Positions 24,320 to 32,002 of a DNA stretch of 64,000 nucleotides are shown in pieces (within the stretch, counting starts at the first letter, position 1; the number at the start of each line of letters is the position of its first letter). Origin of the DNA: Cupriavidus numazuensis (GTDB lineage: Bacteria; Pseudomonadota; Gammaproteobacteria; Burkholderiales; Burkholderiaceae); NCBI RefSeq assembly GCF_905397435.1, contig NZ_CAJPVI010000002.1:248001-312000 (forward strand). The letters are read 5' to 3'. The notes beneath the pieces are model-generated. The model had not been told where the DNA came from, did no database searches, and worked only from the letters and a program-made list of their open reading frames with translations. The translations under genes were made by a program, and so were the position numbers.

Positions 24320-24961
24320 TTAGGAGGTCATGAGGCGCGCACGACGTTCGGCCTTGCGCTTGGGCCGCGCTCCATCGAAAAAGATCGCGCATAGTTCGTC
24401 GATGATCTTTTCCGCAGAGCCCTTCCTGGGATTGAACCAGGTCTGCGCGGACGTGATCGCACTCAGCACAAACACGCGGCACAACGCAATGTCGACGTCC
24501 TCGCGCAACTGGCCTTCGTCGCGCAGGTCTTCCAGCAAACGGCTCCAGAATGCCTGATGCTTTTCGCGCCGCTTGATCACGCGTTCGCGTACGCTGTCGG
24601 GCAACTGCGCCAGCAGCCTGCCGTGGGCCAGCGCATAGTCGCCATACTGGATCAGCGCGCTCATCTGCCCCAGCAGCGCGGCCCGGAAACGTTGCTCCGC
24701 GTCGGCGTCGGGCGGCAATGCATCGAGATGATCCTGGATGTGCCGGATGATGCTCGCTGCGCCGTGCTCCATGACCGTATCCACCAACTCCTCCTTCGAT
24801 GAGAAGTGGTAGTAGATGCTTGCGGCTTCAATGCCGGCCTGGTCGGCGATATAGCGCATCGACGTGGCCGAATAGCCTTGCGTGCCGAACGCGCGCGCGG
24901 CAAGGCGCATCAGCTTTTCCCGTGTGTCCACGGTAGCGGTGTTGAGCTGGCGTTTCGTCAT
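24320..24961 (-). CDS. TetR family transcriptional regulator
   Basis: A 213-residue repressor. The N-terminal HTH is AARAFGTQGYSATSMRYIAD ... AGIEAASIYYHFSSKEELVD, canonical for TetR. The C-terminal domain (YALAHGRLLAQLPDSVRERV, RRVFVLSAITSAQTWF-like) resembles regulators of lipid or aromatic metabolism such as the AcrR/KstR2 group. ATG 24961 is the most plausible start. It is divergent from the IclR gene (270 bases apart), so the space between may hold operators for both. Confidence 0.9.
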   Translation of the reverse strand: MTKRQLNTATVDTREKLMRLAARAFGTQGYSATSMRYIADQAGIEAASIYYHFSSKEELVDTVMEHGAASIIRHIQDHLDALPPDADAEQRFRAALLGQMSALIQYGDYALAHGRLLAQLPDSVRERVIKRREKHQAFWSRLLEDLRDEGQLREDVDIALCRVFVLSAITSAQTWFNPRKGSAEKIIDELCAIFFDGARPKRKAERRARLMTS

Positions 24962-25231
24962 GGCAGCGTGAGTTGAGTGAACGGAGTGGGCGATGGTCAG
25001 GTGACTGAGCGGACGTGATACTACAGCTGCTACTGCCATTTCTCCATGAAGTGGCAGGCGACAACCGGCAGGCGCGCCGCTGGCATCGTGCGTGATGGGT
25101 TAACCCTCATGGAAATATCCCGGCATGGCAACCAGACTCTACCTAACGTTCGTCAGGTTAGAATAGCGCAGATTTTCGCGTTCCGGTTCCGCATCGACAC
25201 GAGACCCGCGCATCCGCAGTCTGGAGCCTCC

Positions 25232-25999
25232 ATGACCGATTCCCCGCAAGTCACCATGACCCTGGAGCGCGGCCTCCGCGTGCTGCGCGCCTTCCGCGCC
25301 GAACGCGCACCGCTGAGCAACAGGCAGCTCGCGCAACGGACGGGGCTATCGAAATCGACCGTCTCGCGCCTGACCAGTACCCTGATCCATATGGGCTTCA
25401 TTCGCCGTGCCGCCGGTGGGCCAGAGTTTGAACTGGCCTCCGGGTCGCTGGGCATCGGCCATGCCTATCTGGAGACCAATCCTGTCACGCGGCTTGCCAG
25501 CCCGTTCATGCAGCAGCTTGCCGACCGGCTCAATGTGTCGGTCGCGCTGGCGGTGCCCGACAACCTCGACATGCTGTATCTCGCCTACCGGACCAGCGCA
25601 CGGATTGCCACGCTGCGGCTTGGCGTGGGCTCGCTGCTGCCGATGGGAGTGACGGCAATTGGCCGGGCGTGGCTGTGGGGCTTGGCGGATGATGTGCGGC
25701 AAGACTATATCGCTTCGATTCTGGAGGCGGCAGGCCCGCAGGCCTCGGATGTCCGGCAAGGCATCGAATCCGCATTCGACGACTTGCAGGCGACCGGCGC
25801 ATGCATGGCAGTCGGCGAATACCAGCACAATGCCTACGGAATCGCGTTGCCGGTCAGGGTGGGGCGTGCCGGCACGCTGATGGCGCTGAACTGCGGCGCG
25901 GTCGAACTGGCTCCCGATATCGCCGCGCTGCGGCGGCGCATCGTGCCGGAACTCAAGGACGCTGCCGTGGAGTTGATGGCACTGCTTCGCGACGTCTAG
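25232..25999 (+). CDS. IclR family transcriptional regulator
   Basis: A 255-residue regulator. The N-terminal winged helix (LERGLRVLRAF ... LAQRTGLSKSTVSRLTSTLI) is followed by the IclR effector-binding domain (GVGSLLPMGVTAIGRAWLWG, GAC MAVGEYQHNAYGIALPV in pattern, and LAPDIAALRRRIVPELKDAA). The start at 25232 has GGAG 7 bases upstream; the ORF extends to 25046 but that part is not family-like. Its targets are not adjacent: the downstream kilobase is gene-poor. Confidence 0.9.
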   Translation: MTDSPQVTMTLERGLRVLRAFRAERAPLSNRQLAQRTGLSKSTVSRLTSTLIHMGFIRRAAGGPEFELASGSLGIGHAYLETNPVTRLASPFMQQLADRLNVSVALAVPDNLDMLYLAYRTSARIATLRLGVGSLLPMGVTAIGRAWLWGLADDVRQDYIASILEAAGPQASDVRQGIESAFDDLQATGACMAVGEYQHNAYGIALPVRVGRAGTLMALNCGAVELAPDIAALRRRIVPELKDAAVELMALLRDV

Positions 26000-26076
26000 A
26001 CCGGGACATAGTGTCTGCTGCGGGGCCCGCTGCGACCCCGGCGTGTTTCGGGCGCCAACGCGGAACCGCAAACGTG

Positions 26077-26185
26077 CCGTACTTTGGAACGAAAGCGGAG
26101 GGACGCGCCGCTCCGACAGCCAGTGCTGTATGCGGACGGAAGAAACACGCAGCCGCGCTCGGCTCAGCGCTGTTTCAAAGTACGG
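26077..26185. repeat. Near-perfect 14-base terminal inverted repeats about 80 bases apart
   Basis: CCGTACTTTGGAAC at 26077-26090 is repeated inverted as GTTTCAAAGTACGG at 26172-26185 (13 of 14 match). The enclosed DNA has no ORF. It could be a small MITE-like remnant or a pair of operator sites. Confidence 0.45.
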
Positions 26186-26504
26186 GACGAAGTCGCACGG
26201 AGATTGACGTGCAAAGGCGCAGGGACGACCCTCATTGCATGGTTGCGCCGGCCAAGGATGCAACGTAATGCGCCAGATGGGGCGCCGATCCCATCCGCGG
26301 CGCCTTGGTTTCCCGAGGGCGTGCCCCTCTAGTTTGTCCGCTTCGCACGCCCCGTTTCTTTTCATGGCCACCTAACGCCACGGCATGCCCGAAAGGCGGG
26401 GCCACAACCGCCCTCTTGAAAGCCGCATTGAGCGGTCGATGCCCAGCCTTCGCGCGGTCATTGGATGTGAGATGACTTCAACGGCGGCTGATCGTCAATT
26501 TCAT

Positions 26505-26524
26505 GACATAAGCGTAATTATGTC
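26505..26524. promoter_or_regulatory. Perfect dyad GACATAA-N6-TTATGTC
   Basis: A 20-base operator-like palindrome in the AT-rich patch, followed on the plus strand by TAAAAAAT. No regulator can be assigned. Confidence 0.45.
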
Positions 26525-26604
26525 TAAAAAATATTGCCGTCTATTGTAAAGTTAACGTAATACGTAGTAAAACATGATTATGGTGGAGACTCGGGCTGCG
26601 CTTA

Positions 26605-26625
26605 GGCGGGGCACGGTGCCCCGCC
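26605..26625. repeat. Perfect 21-base GC-rich palindrome
   Basis: GGCGGGGCAC, one central base, GTGCCCCGCC. It has no T-tract on either side, so it is not a simple terminator; it could extrude as a hairpin in RNA or DNA. Confidence 0.5.
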
Positions 26626-26805
26626 GCGAAACGGCTGCGATCCCAAGGCCGTCAGTGTGGGTGTGCCGATATATCCACTCGGTTGATACGCTCCAAATCC
26701 TCGAAATGCGGTCGGGACGCGCGGCGACCGAAACAGTCATCGCCAATTTGAAGCCAGCGCGTACGCGCTGCTGCTCCGGCCGATGAGAAAAAAGAAAAGA
26801 GGGAA

Positions 26806-26934
26806 ATGACTTTCGACATTTCGCCAGGCGGCATGGCTGGCGAAATCGCAGCGAGCATGAATTACCGATCGATTGTTACGCTCGCAAGCCTTGCGCTTGC
26901 CGCTTGCCTCCCGGCACCTATCACTATTTGGTGA
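26806..26934 (+). CDS. Doubtful small ORF with lipoprotein-like signal sequence
   Basis: A 42-codon ORF (ATG 26806, TGA 26932-26934), too short for usual gene finders. AGAGGGAA precedes the ATG. From the internal Met at codon 18 the peptide reads MNYRSIVTLASLALAACLPA, which looks like a lipoprotein signal peptide with lipobox LAAC, then stops 8 residues later. It may be an entericidin-like peptide or the broken start of a lipoprotein gene. A perfect stem-loop (26818-26846) lies inside the first codons. Confidence 0.25.
   Translation: MTFDISPGGMAGEIAASMNYRSIVTLASLALAACLPAPITIW
26818..26846. repeat. Perfect 10-bp stem-loop upstream of the J-domain gene
   Basis: ATTTCGCCAG and CTGGCGAAAT around a 9-base loop. 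There is no T-tract downstream. It sits about 170 bases upstream of the J-domain gene and within the doubtful small ORF. Confidence 0.45.
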
Positions 26935-27015
26935 GGGTTTCCCAACCAATGGAGATTCACTTGTCACGACCCGGACGGTAAAATCTGTGCCGACCTTTTA
27001 GCGCCGGCACCGAGA

Positions 27016-28029
27016 ATGCATACCCATTACGATAATCTGAAGATTTCTCGTGACGCCCCGCCGGAGGTCATTCGTGCGGCATACAAGGCATTAAGTCAAA
27101 AGCATCATCCGGATCGCAACCATGACTCGCCTGAATCTCACCGGGTCATGACGATTATCAACACCGCTTACGAGGTTTTGATGAATCCGGCAAAGCGTGC
27201 GCAGCATGATGCGTGGATTCTGTCGCAGGAAAAGGCGAAAGCGGGCGCGACTGCAAATGCCGGCCAGCGTGCGAGACCTGCTTCGACCGCGCCGGGGACG
27301 TCCACGGATCCGGCGTCCCGAAGCGGTAGCGGTGCGCGACAGGCGCCTCCTGCGGATTCCAGTGCATCGCGCAAGAACGGGGACAGCGAGGATGCAGTGA
27401 ATCCGGCAGGCGCCAGCACTGCCTCCAAGGCGTTGTTTGTATTGGTGGCGGCAGGGGCTGCGATTTATCTGATCATCCCGACGTCGCGCCAATCGACGGA
27501 TGGCCCCCGGCAGACAGAGGGCTGGACGCCTTCGGTCTCGACCATTGCCGCCATGACGGGTGAGCCGCGTGCCGCGGTCGTGACGCCAACCAAGTCGCCT
27601 GCGCCGCTGCCCCAGTACGCGCGCAAGCCTACCGCGCCGAACGGCCAGGCCTGGCCCGCGTGGAGCAGCTATATTCCGGGCTACCCCATCCGCAAGACCG
27701 GAGGGTTGTCGTCATTGACTGTCGACAATTCCCGCAATCCTTCGGATGTCTTCCTGAAAGTGTTTTCCCTTGGTGGTGGCGATACCATCCCGGTGCGTTT
27801 TGCGCTGATCAAGGCTGGCACGTCATTCGAGTTTTCCAATATCGAGCACGGCAGTTTCGATGTTCGCTACATGGACCTGGATACGGGAAAAATTGCCAAA
27901 TCGAACCCGTTCGAACTCGAGGAGGTAGCGGAAGGCAACGGCACGCGATACAGCCGGATGTCGCTGACGCTTTATCCGGTGCGCAACGGCAATACCCAGG
28001 CGCAGGAAATCGAAGAAAGCGAGTTCTAG
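27016..28029 (+). CDS. Membrane-anchored J-domain (DnaJ-like) protein
   Basis: A 337-residue protein in three parts. Residues 1-66 form a J domain with the HPD motif at 31-33 (SQKHHPDRNH), which would stimulate the ATPase of a DnaK-type Hsp70. A Ser/Ala/Pro-rich linker (70-135) leads to one transmembrane helix at about 137-155 (ALFVLVAAGAAIYLIIP). The C-terminal part (160-337) includes WPAWSSYIPGYPIRKTGGLS and a compact beta-rich segment (SLTVDNSRNPSDVFLKVF ... GTSFEFSNIEHGSFDVRY). By the positive-inside pattern, the J domain is cytoplasmic and the C-terminal domain periplasmic. No zinc-finger or CTD of classical DnaJ is present; the specific function is unknown. Confidence 0.82.
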   Translation: MHTHYDNLKISRDAPPEVIRAAYKALSQKHHPDRNHDSPESHRVMTIINTAYEVLMNPAKRAQHDAWILSQEKAKAGATANAGQRARPASTAPGTSTDPASRSGSGARQAPPADSSASRKNGDSEDAVNPAGASTASKALFVLVAAGAAIYLIIPTSRQSTDGPRQTEGWTPSVSTIAAMTGEPRAAVVTPTKSPAPLPQYARKPTAPNGQAWPAWSSYIPGYPIRKTGGLSSLTVDNSRNPSDVFLKVFSLGGGDTIPVRFALIKAGTSFEFSNIEHGSFDVRYMDLDTGKIAKSNPFELEEVAEGNGTRYSRMSLTLYPVRNGNTQAQEIEESEF

Positions 28030-28035
28030 AGCCGC

Positions 28036-28061
28036 AGAAAAAGGCCCGCCTGGCACGGGCC
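28036..28061 (-). terminator. Intrinsic terminator facing the OYE operon
   Basis: On the minus strand GGCCCG, 7-base loop, CGGGCC, then TTTTTCT. It lies about 180 bases beyond the stop of the old-yellow-enzyme gene and only 14 bases after the J-domain gene's stop, so it may also help end that transcript. Confidence 0.6.
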
Positions 28062-28244
28062 GGTCAACGCAACCCGATGCATGGCGGGCGTCGCAGTTGG
28101 CGCGTTGTACCCGGATCTGGACGGCTTCAAGCCTTCGCGGAAGCCGACTGAGCAATCCCCGCGATTTGGTCAACGGAAACCGGGCAAGAGCCGAAGCCCT
28201 TGCCCGTACGAGCCACATCTAACAACGGCCTTTCTTGTCGGTCC

Positions 28245-29300
28245 TCAGACCAGTGCCGGATAGTCGGTATACCCCTCGGCGCCCGGATGGTAGAACGTCT
28301 CCGGCCGGGGCTCGTTGAGCGATGCGTCGAGCTCGAGGCGGCGCGGCAGGTCCGGGTTGGCGATGAAGAGTTGACCGAATGCGACGGCGTCGGCTTCGCC
28401 GGTGGCCAGCACATGTTCAGCGGTCTGCTTGGTCATTTTCTCGTTGGCGATATAGACACCGCCGAAAGCCGCTTTCAGTGCCGGGCCCAGGCGATTGTCG
28501 CCGAGTGCCTCGCGCGCGCAGATGAACGCGATGCGGCGCTTGCCCAGTTCGCGGGCCACGTAGCCGAAGGTCGCCGCCAGATCGGAATCGCCCATCGAAT
28601 GCACGTCGCCGCGCGGCGACAGGTGCACGCCGACGCGGTCAGCACCCCACACGTCGATGCACGCGTCGGTGATCTCGAGCAACAGCCGCGCGCGGTTCTC
28701 GATCGGGCCGCCATAGGCATCCGTGCGCTGGTTGGTCGAGTCCTGCAGGAACTGGTCGAGCAGGTAGCCGTTGGCGCCGTGGATTTCAACGCCGTCGAAG
28801 CCGGCCTTCTTGGCATTTTCGGCACCGTGCCGGTAGGCCGCGATCACGCCCGCGATTTCGTCGGTTTCCAGTGCGCGCGGCGTGACGTAGGCGCGCTTCG
28901 GGCGCACCAGGCTCACATTGCCTTGTGCCGCGATCGCGCTCGGCGCCACGGGCAGTTCGCCGTCGAGGAAGATCGGGTCCGAGATCCGGCCGACGTGCCA
29001 GAGCTGCATGAAAATGCGGCCGCCGGCGGCATGGACCGCGTCGGTCACGTGTTTCCAGCCCGCGACTTGCTCGTCGGTCCAGATGCCCGGCGTGTCGGCA
29101 TAGCCGACGCCTTGCGGCGTCACCGCCGTGGCTTCCGAGATGATCAGGCCGGCGGACGCGCGCTGCACGTAATACTCGGCCATCAGCGCGTTCGGCACAC
29201 GTTTGCCGCCGACAGCGCGCGAGCGCGTCAGCGGCGCCATGATGACGCGGTTGGGCAGGTCGAGGTCGCCGATGCGGATGGGATCGAAGAGGGTAGGCAT
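28245..29300 (-). CDS. NADH:flavin oxidoreductase, old yellow enzyme family
   Basis: A 351-residue FMN-dependent ene-reductase similar to N-ethylmaleimide reductase (NemA). Motifs in order: FDPIRIGDLDLPNRVIMAPL at the N-terminus, LIISEATAVTPQGVGY, MQLWHVGRISD, the substrate-binding HGANGYLLDQFLQD (His-Asn pair), and TDAYGGPIENRARL. It reduces activated alkenes, quinones or nitro-esters using NAD(P)H. The start at 29300 gives MPTLFDPIRIGD, the family N-terminus. It lies 81 bases downstream of an ArsR-family gene on the same strand, which probably represses it. Confidence 0.92.
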   Translation of the reverse strand: MPTLFDPIRIGDLDLPNRVIMAPLTRSRAVGGKRVPNALMAEYYVQRASAGLIISEATAVTPQGVGYADTPGIWTDEQVAGWKHVTDAVHAAGGRIFMQLWHVGRISDPIFLDGELPVAPSAIAAQGNVSLVRPKRAYVTPRALETDEIAGVIAAYRHGAENAKKAGFDGVEIHGANGYLLDQFLQDSTNQRTDAYGGPIENRARLLLEITDACIDVWGADRVGVHLSPRGDVHSMGDSDLAATFGYVARELGKRRIAFICAREALGDNRLGPALKAAFGGVYIANEKMTKQTAEHVLATGEADAVAFGQLFIANPDLPRRLELDASLNEPRPETFYHPGAEGYTDYPALV

Positions 29301-29381
29301 GAGGTCTGGCTTTTCGTATGGGTGGAGGAGTGCACAGCAGTGCGTTGGCAACGACGCCGAAAGCGCCATGCCGGTACGAAC

Positions 29382-29735
29382 TCAAAGGTCCTGGTGAATA
29401 TGGTCGAGGAACGCCTGAATGGTCTCTTCGTCGCGCTTGAAGAAGACCCATTGCCCGATGCGCCTGGCCCGGATCAGCCCGGCACGCTGGAGCGTGGCAA
29501 GGTGCGCCGACACCGTCGACTGCGACAGACCGCAATGCGTGTCGATCAACCCGGCGCAAACGCCCATGTCGAGCGGGTGTTCCTGCGCGGAGAAATACGC
29601 CTCCGGCGTTCGCAACCAGGCGAGTATCTTCCGCCGCATGGGATTGGCCAGGGCCTTGTGGATCGCATCGACGTCAATCTCGGGCTTCGCAGAGGCGGAG
29701 TCCGGCGCACGTTGTTTCGGTGATTCACGAACCAT
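29382..29735 (-). CDS. ArsR family repressor with thiol pair, partner of the OYE gene
   Basis: A 117-residue winged-helix regulator. HTH: LSQSTVSAHLATLQRAGLIR, wing: ARRIGQWVFFKRDE. Two cysteines lie close together in MGVCAGLIDTHCGLSQS at about residues 59 and 68, just before the recognition helix, suiting a thiol-based sensor of electrophiles or quinones rather than a metal sensor (the ELCVCDL metal motif is missing). The start at 29735 (MVRESPKQ) lacks a clear Shine-Dalgarno sequence. A palindromic operator-like site lies 25 bases upstream. Likely autoregulated and controlling the downstream ene-reductase. Confidence 0.82.
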   Translation of the reverse strand: MVRESPKQRAPDSASAKPEIDVDAIHKALANPMRRKILAWLRTPEAYFSAQEHPLDMGVCAGLIDTHCGLSQSTVSAHLATLQRAGLIRARRIGQWVFFKRDEETIQAFLDHIHQDL

Positions 29736-29759
29736 ATATCGGGAGGAATCAAAATGTAT

Positions 29760-29775
29760 ATCGTGACTATACGAT
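29760..29775 (-). promoter_or_regulatory. Operator-like dyad upstream of arsR-type gene
   Basis: ATCGTGACTATACGAT: 5-base arms ATCGT/ACGAT around GACTAT, extended by further partial symmetry (GTAT...ATAC). It overlaps the likely -10 region of the regulator's promoter. Confidence 0.5.
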
Positions 29776-29789
29776 ACACGTGCGAAGCC

Positions 29790-29822
29790 TGCATGACCCC
29801 TCGCTGGGTGGGGTTTTCGTTT
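29790..29822 (+). terminator. Plus-strand terminator-like hairpin without an obvious gene
   Basis: ACCCC/GGGGT stem (7-base loop with TCGCTGG) followed by TTTTCGTTTC at about 29793-29820. No plus-strand gene precedes it apart from a few codons starting at 29754 in the arsR promoter region. It might end a short divergent transcript. Confidence 0.4.
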
Positions 29823-29842
29823 CAAAAGCCGATATGGGAAAC

Positions 29843-30310
29843 CTACTTCGCGAGCTTGCTGTCGATGCGCTCCAGGCGCAGTTCGATCGTGCTCAGGCGA
29901 CCGTCGATCGAATCCAGGCGCGTGTTGATTTTCTCAAGCACCTTGTCGTTGACTTCGAATTTTCCGGTGATGCGCTTGTCCATCTCCTGGATCTGGACGT
30001 TGAGCGGAGCGGTACCGCGGTCGACCTTGTCCTGCGTACTGGACGACAGGTAGGTGAGAGCGGCAAAGATCGCCGCGGAGACAGCGGCGCAAGCGGTGCC
30101 GATCATGACCCACGGGATCCTGTTCTCTGCAGGTTTCTCCGCATTCAAGCCGCCAGCGGCGGCAACATAGGCCGCAATCAACTCCGGTGATACCCCCTCG
30201 TCGTTGCGATAGCGACGGAACTTGCGCGTATGCGCGAGCCTCGGGTCAGCGCTGCCGGATTCATCTGCGACTCGCTTGTCGTCATGGTCGTGTGCGGCGG
30301 TCATGGTCAT
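29843..30310 (-). CDS. Hypothetical membrane protein with C-terminal coiled coil
   Basis: A 155-residue protein. A charged N-terminal region of about 65 residues is followed by one transmembrane helix (PWVMIGTACAAVSAAIFAALTYL, about 67-88). The last 60 residues form a regular heptad coiled coil (ITGKFEVNDKVLEKINTRLD, SIDGRLSTIELRLERIDSKL). No family recognised. There are two starts, ATG 30310 and ATG 30304; neither has a Shine-Dalgarno sequence, but TAGAAT lies directly upstream so that the second ATG would be at the predicted +1, suggesting a leaderless mRNA. Confidence 0.65.
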   Translation of the reverse strand: MTMTAAHDHDDKRVADESGSADPRLAHTRKFRRYRNDEGVSPELIAAYVAAAGGLNAEKPAENRIPWVMIGTACAAVSAAIFAALTYLSSSTQDKVDRGTAPLNVQIQEMDKRITGKFEVNDKVLEKINTRLDSIDGRLSTIELRLERIDSKLAK

Positions 30311-30433
30311 ATTCTAAGCGCAGGGCTGGCACTCCCCCAATGCTGGTGCCGTGTCGCCCACCGGAAAGACGGCCATTCTGGCACTTGCCCTCCAGGCCTG
30401 ACACCGTAAAACCCTGAGACCGCCGCGCTCGCT

Positions 30434-32002
30434 TTAACCCACCCGCAGCATATGCTTCTGGATCTTCCCGCTTGTGGTCTTCGGCAGCGCCTCCATGAAG
30501 TGGTAGCGCCTCGGCCGTTTGTACGCGGCCAGGCGGTCGCCTTGCAGCAGGAATGCATCGAGCTGCTCGGGGCTGACGCTGGATTCGGGGCGCGTGACGA
30601 CATACGCCCCGACCACCTGTCCCCAGGTGGCATCGGGTTCGCCGAGCACCGCAACTTCCAGCACCGCGGGGTGTTCGATCAGCGCGTCTTCCACCTCGCG
30701 CGGGTAAACGTTCTCGGCGCCCGAGTTGATCATGTAGTCGATGCGGTCGCGGATCCAGAGGTAACCGTCCTGGTCCAGGCTGCCCAGGTCGCCAGTGTGA
30801 TACCAGCCGTGGGCCAGCGCCCGGGTGTTGGCGTCGGGGCGGTTCAGGTAGCCGCGCATCATGCAAGGCCCGCGCACCAGCACTTCGCCGACTTCACCGG
30901 GGTCGCACGGCTGCGACGGGTCGGTCGGCTCGCCGTCGTCGCGCAGGCGCGCCACCACAAGGTCGTGGCCCAGTGACGGCAGGCCTGCCGAACCGGCGTG
31001 GCTCAGTTGCTCGTGCGGGTAGAGCACCGACATGCAAGGACCCATCTCGGTGGCGCCATAGACCTGCACCAGGCCAGCGCCGATCTTGCGGTTCCATTCG
31101 CGGATAAGGTGCGGCGCCATGGATGCGCCGCCATATTCCGCCAGTCGTAGCGACGACAAGTCACGCCGCTCCGTATCGGGATGGTTCAGCAGCATGCCGA
31201 CCATGGTTGGTGCGGCGAAGAAATGCGTGACACGCTCGGCCTCAACAAGTTGCCATGCCTCGCCGGCGTCGAAGCGCCGCTGCAGCACCTGCGTGGCACC
31301 AAGCTGCAGCCGTGGCAGGAAGCTGGTGTGCAGCTCGGCGGTGTGGTTGAGCGGGGCCACCGACAGGCCCACGTCCTCGCGTGTCAGGCCCATCGCCTGA
31401 TGCATCATCGCGTTGTGGAACAGCTTGCTGCGGTGCGTATGCACGACGCCCTTGGGCCGGCCCGTGGTGCCGCTCGTGTACATGAGGATGCACGGATCGT
31501 CTTCATGCACGATGACATCCGGCGCCGTGGCGGGCTGGCCGGCAGCCAGTGCAGCGAGATCGTGCGTGGCAAACGACGGCGCCTCGCCGTCGTCGGCGTA
31601 GATCAGCAGCGGGGTGCCAGCCGCCTGGGCCGCGGCTTTCTCGGTGACTGATGCGACTTCCTGCTCGAACACCAGCGCGCGGGCATTGCCGTCGTTCAGG
31701 ATATAGGCGAGTTCCTGCGCGGCCAGCCGGTAGTTGACCGGGTTGAACACGGCGCCGATGCGCGCGCAAGCGAGCAGCGTGAAGACAAAGGCCGGCGTGT
31801 TGTAGAGAAAGGCCGCCACGACGTCGCCCTTGCCGATCCCGAGCGAGAGCAGGGCGTTGGCATGCCGGTTGACCTCCGCATCCAGTTCTGCATAAGTCCA
31901 CGCGCGCCGCGCAGTGCCCAAGCCGGTCACCAGCGCAGTCTTGCGCGGCAGGTAGCGGGCGGGCCAGGAAAGGGTGTCGCCAAGGGTAAGGCCGTCAGTC
32001 AA
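30434..32002 (-). CDS. Acyl-CoA synthetase (AMP-forming), probable TTG start
   Basis: A 522-residue class I adenylate-forming enzyme. Motifs: LMYTSGTTGRPKGVVHTHRS (A3), VQVYGATEMGPCMS (A5), GWYHTGDLGSLDQDGYLWIR (A7), DRIDYMINSGAENVYPREVE (A8), and LPKTTSGKIQKHMLR (A10 catalytic Lys). It resembles medium/long-chain fatty-acyl or cyclohexane-carboxylate CoA ligases; the substrate is unknown. No ATG occurs near the family N-terminus (TDGLTLGDTLSWPARY); TTG at 32002 with GGAG 8 bases upstream fits. A longer ATG start at 32239 would cross a good promoter (TTCACT-N18-TATAGT, 32096-32067). Confidence 0.88.
   Translation of the reverse strand: MTDGLTLGDTLSWPARYLPRKTALVTGLGTARRAWTYAELDAEVNRHANALLSLGIGKGDVVAAFLYNTPAFVFTLLACARIGAVFNPVNYRLAAQELAYILNDGNARALVFEQEVASVTEKAAAQAAGTPLLIYADDGEAPSFATHDLAALAAGQPATAPDVIVHEDDPCILMYTSGTTGRPKGVVHTHRSKLFHNAMMHQAMGLTREDVGLSVAPLNHTAELHTSFLPRLQLGATQVLQRRFDAGEAWQLVEAERVTHFFAAPTMVGMLLNHPDTERRDLSSLRLAEYGGASMAPHLIREWNRKIGAGLVQVYGATEMGPCMSVLYPHEQLSHAGSAGLPSLGHDLVVARLRDDGEPTDPSQPCDPGEVGEVLVRGPCMMRGYLNRPDANTRALAHGWYHTGDLGSLDQDGYLWIRDRIDYMINSGAENVYPREVEDALIEHPAVLEVAVLGEPDATWGQVVGAYVVTRPESSVSPEQLDAFLLQGDRLAAYKRPRRYHFMEALPKTTSGKIQKHMLRVG

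Larger units (their letters stand above)
26000..27015. other. Gene-poor kilobase with multiple inverted repeats
   Basis: No convincing gene apart from a doubtful 42-codon ORF (26806-26934). Base composition becomes clearly more AT-rich at about 26480-26580 and again at 26780-26960 than in neighbouring coding DNA. Five dyads lie here (26077-26090 with 26172-26185; 26505-26524; 26605-26625; 26818-26846), listed separately. It separates the IclR gene from the J-domain gene. Confidence 0.6.

Noticed and set aside
26574..26786. Plus-strand 70-codon ORF, and minus 64-codon ORF, in the gene-poor region
   Set aside because: No ribosome binding site, Arg-rich random-looking translation, and both cross the 21-base palindrome.
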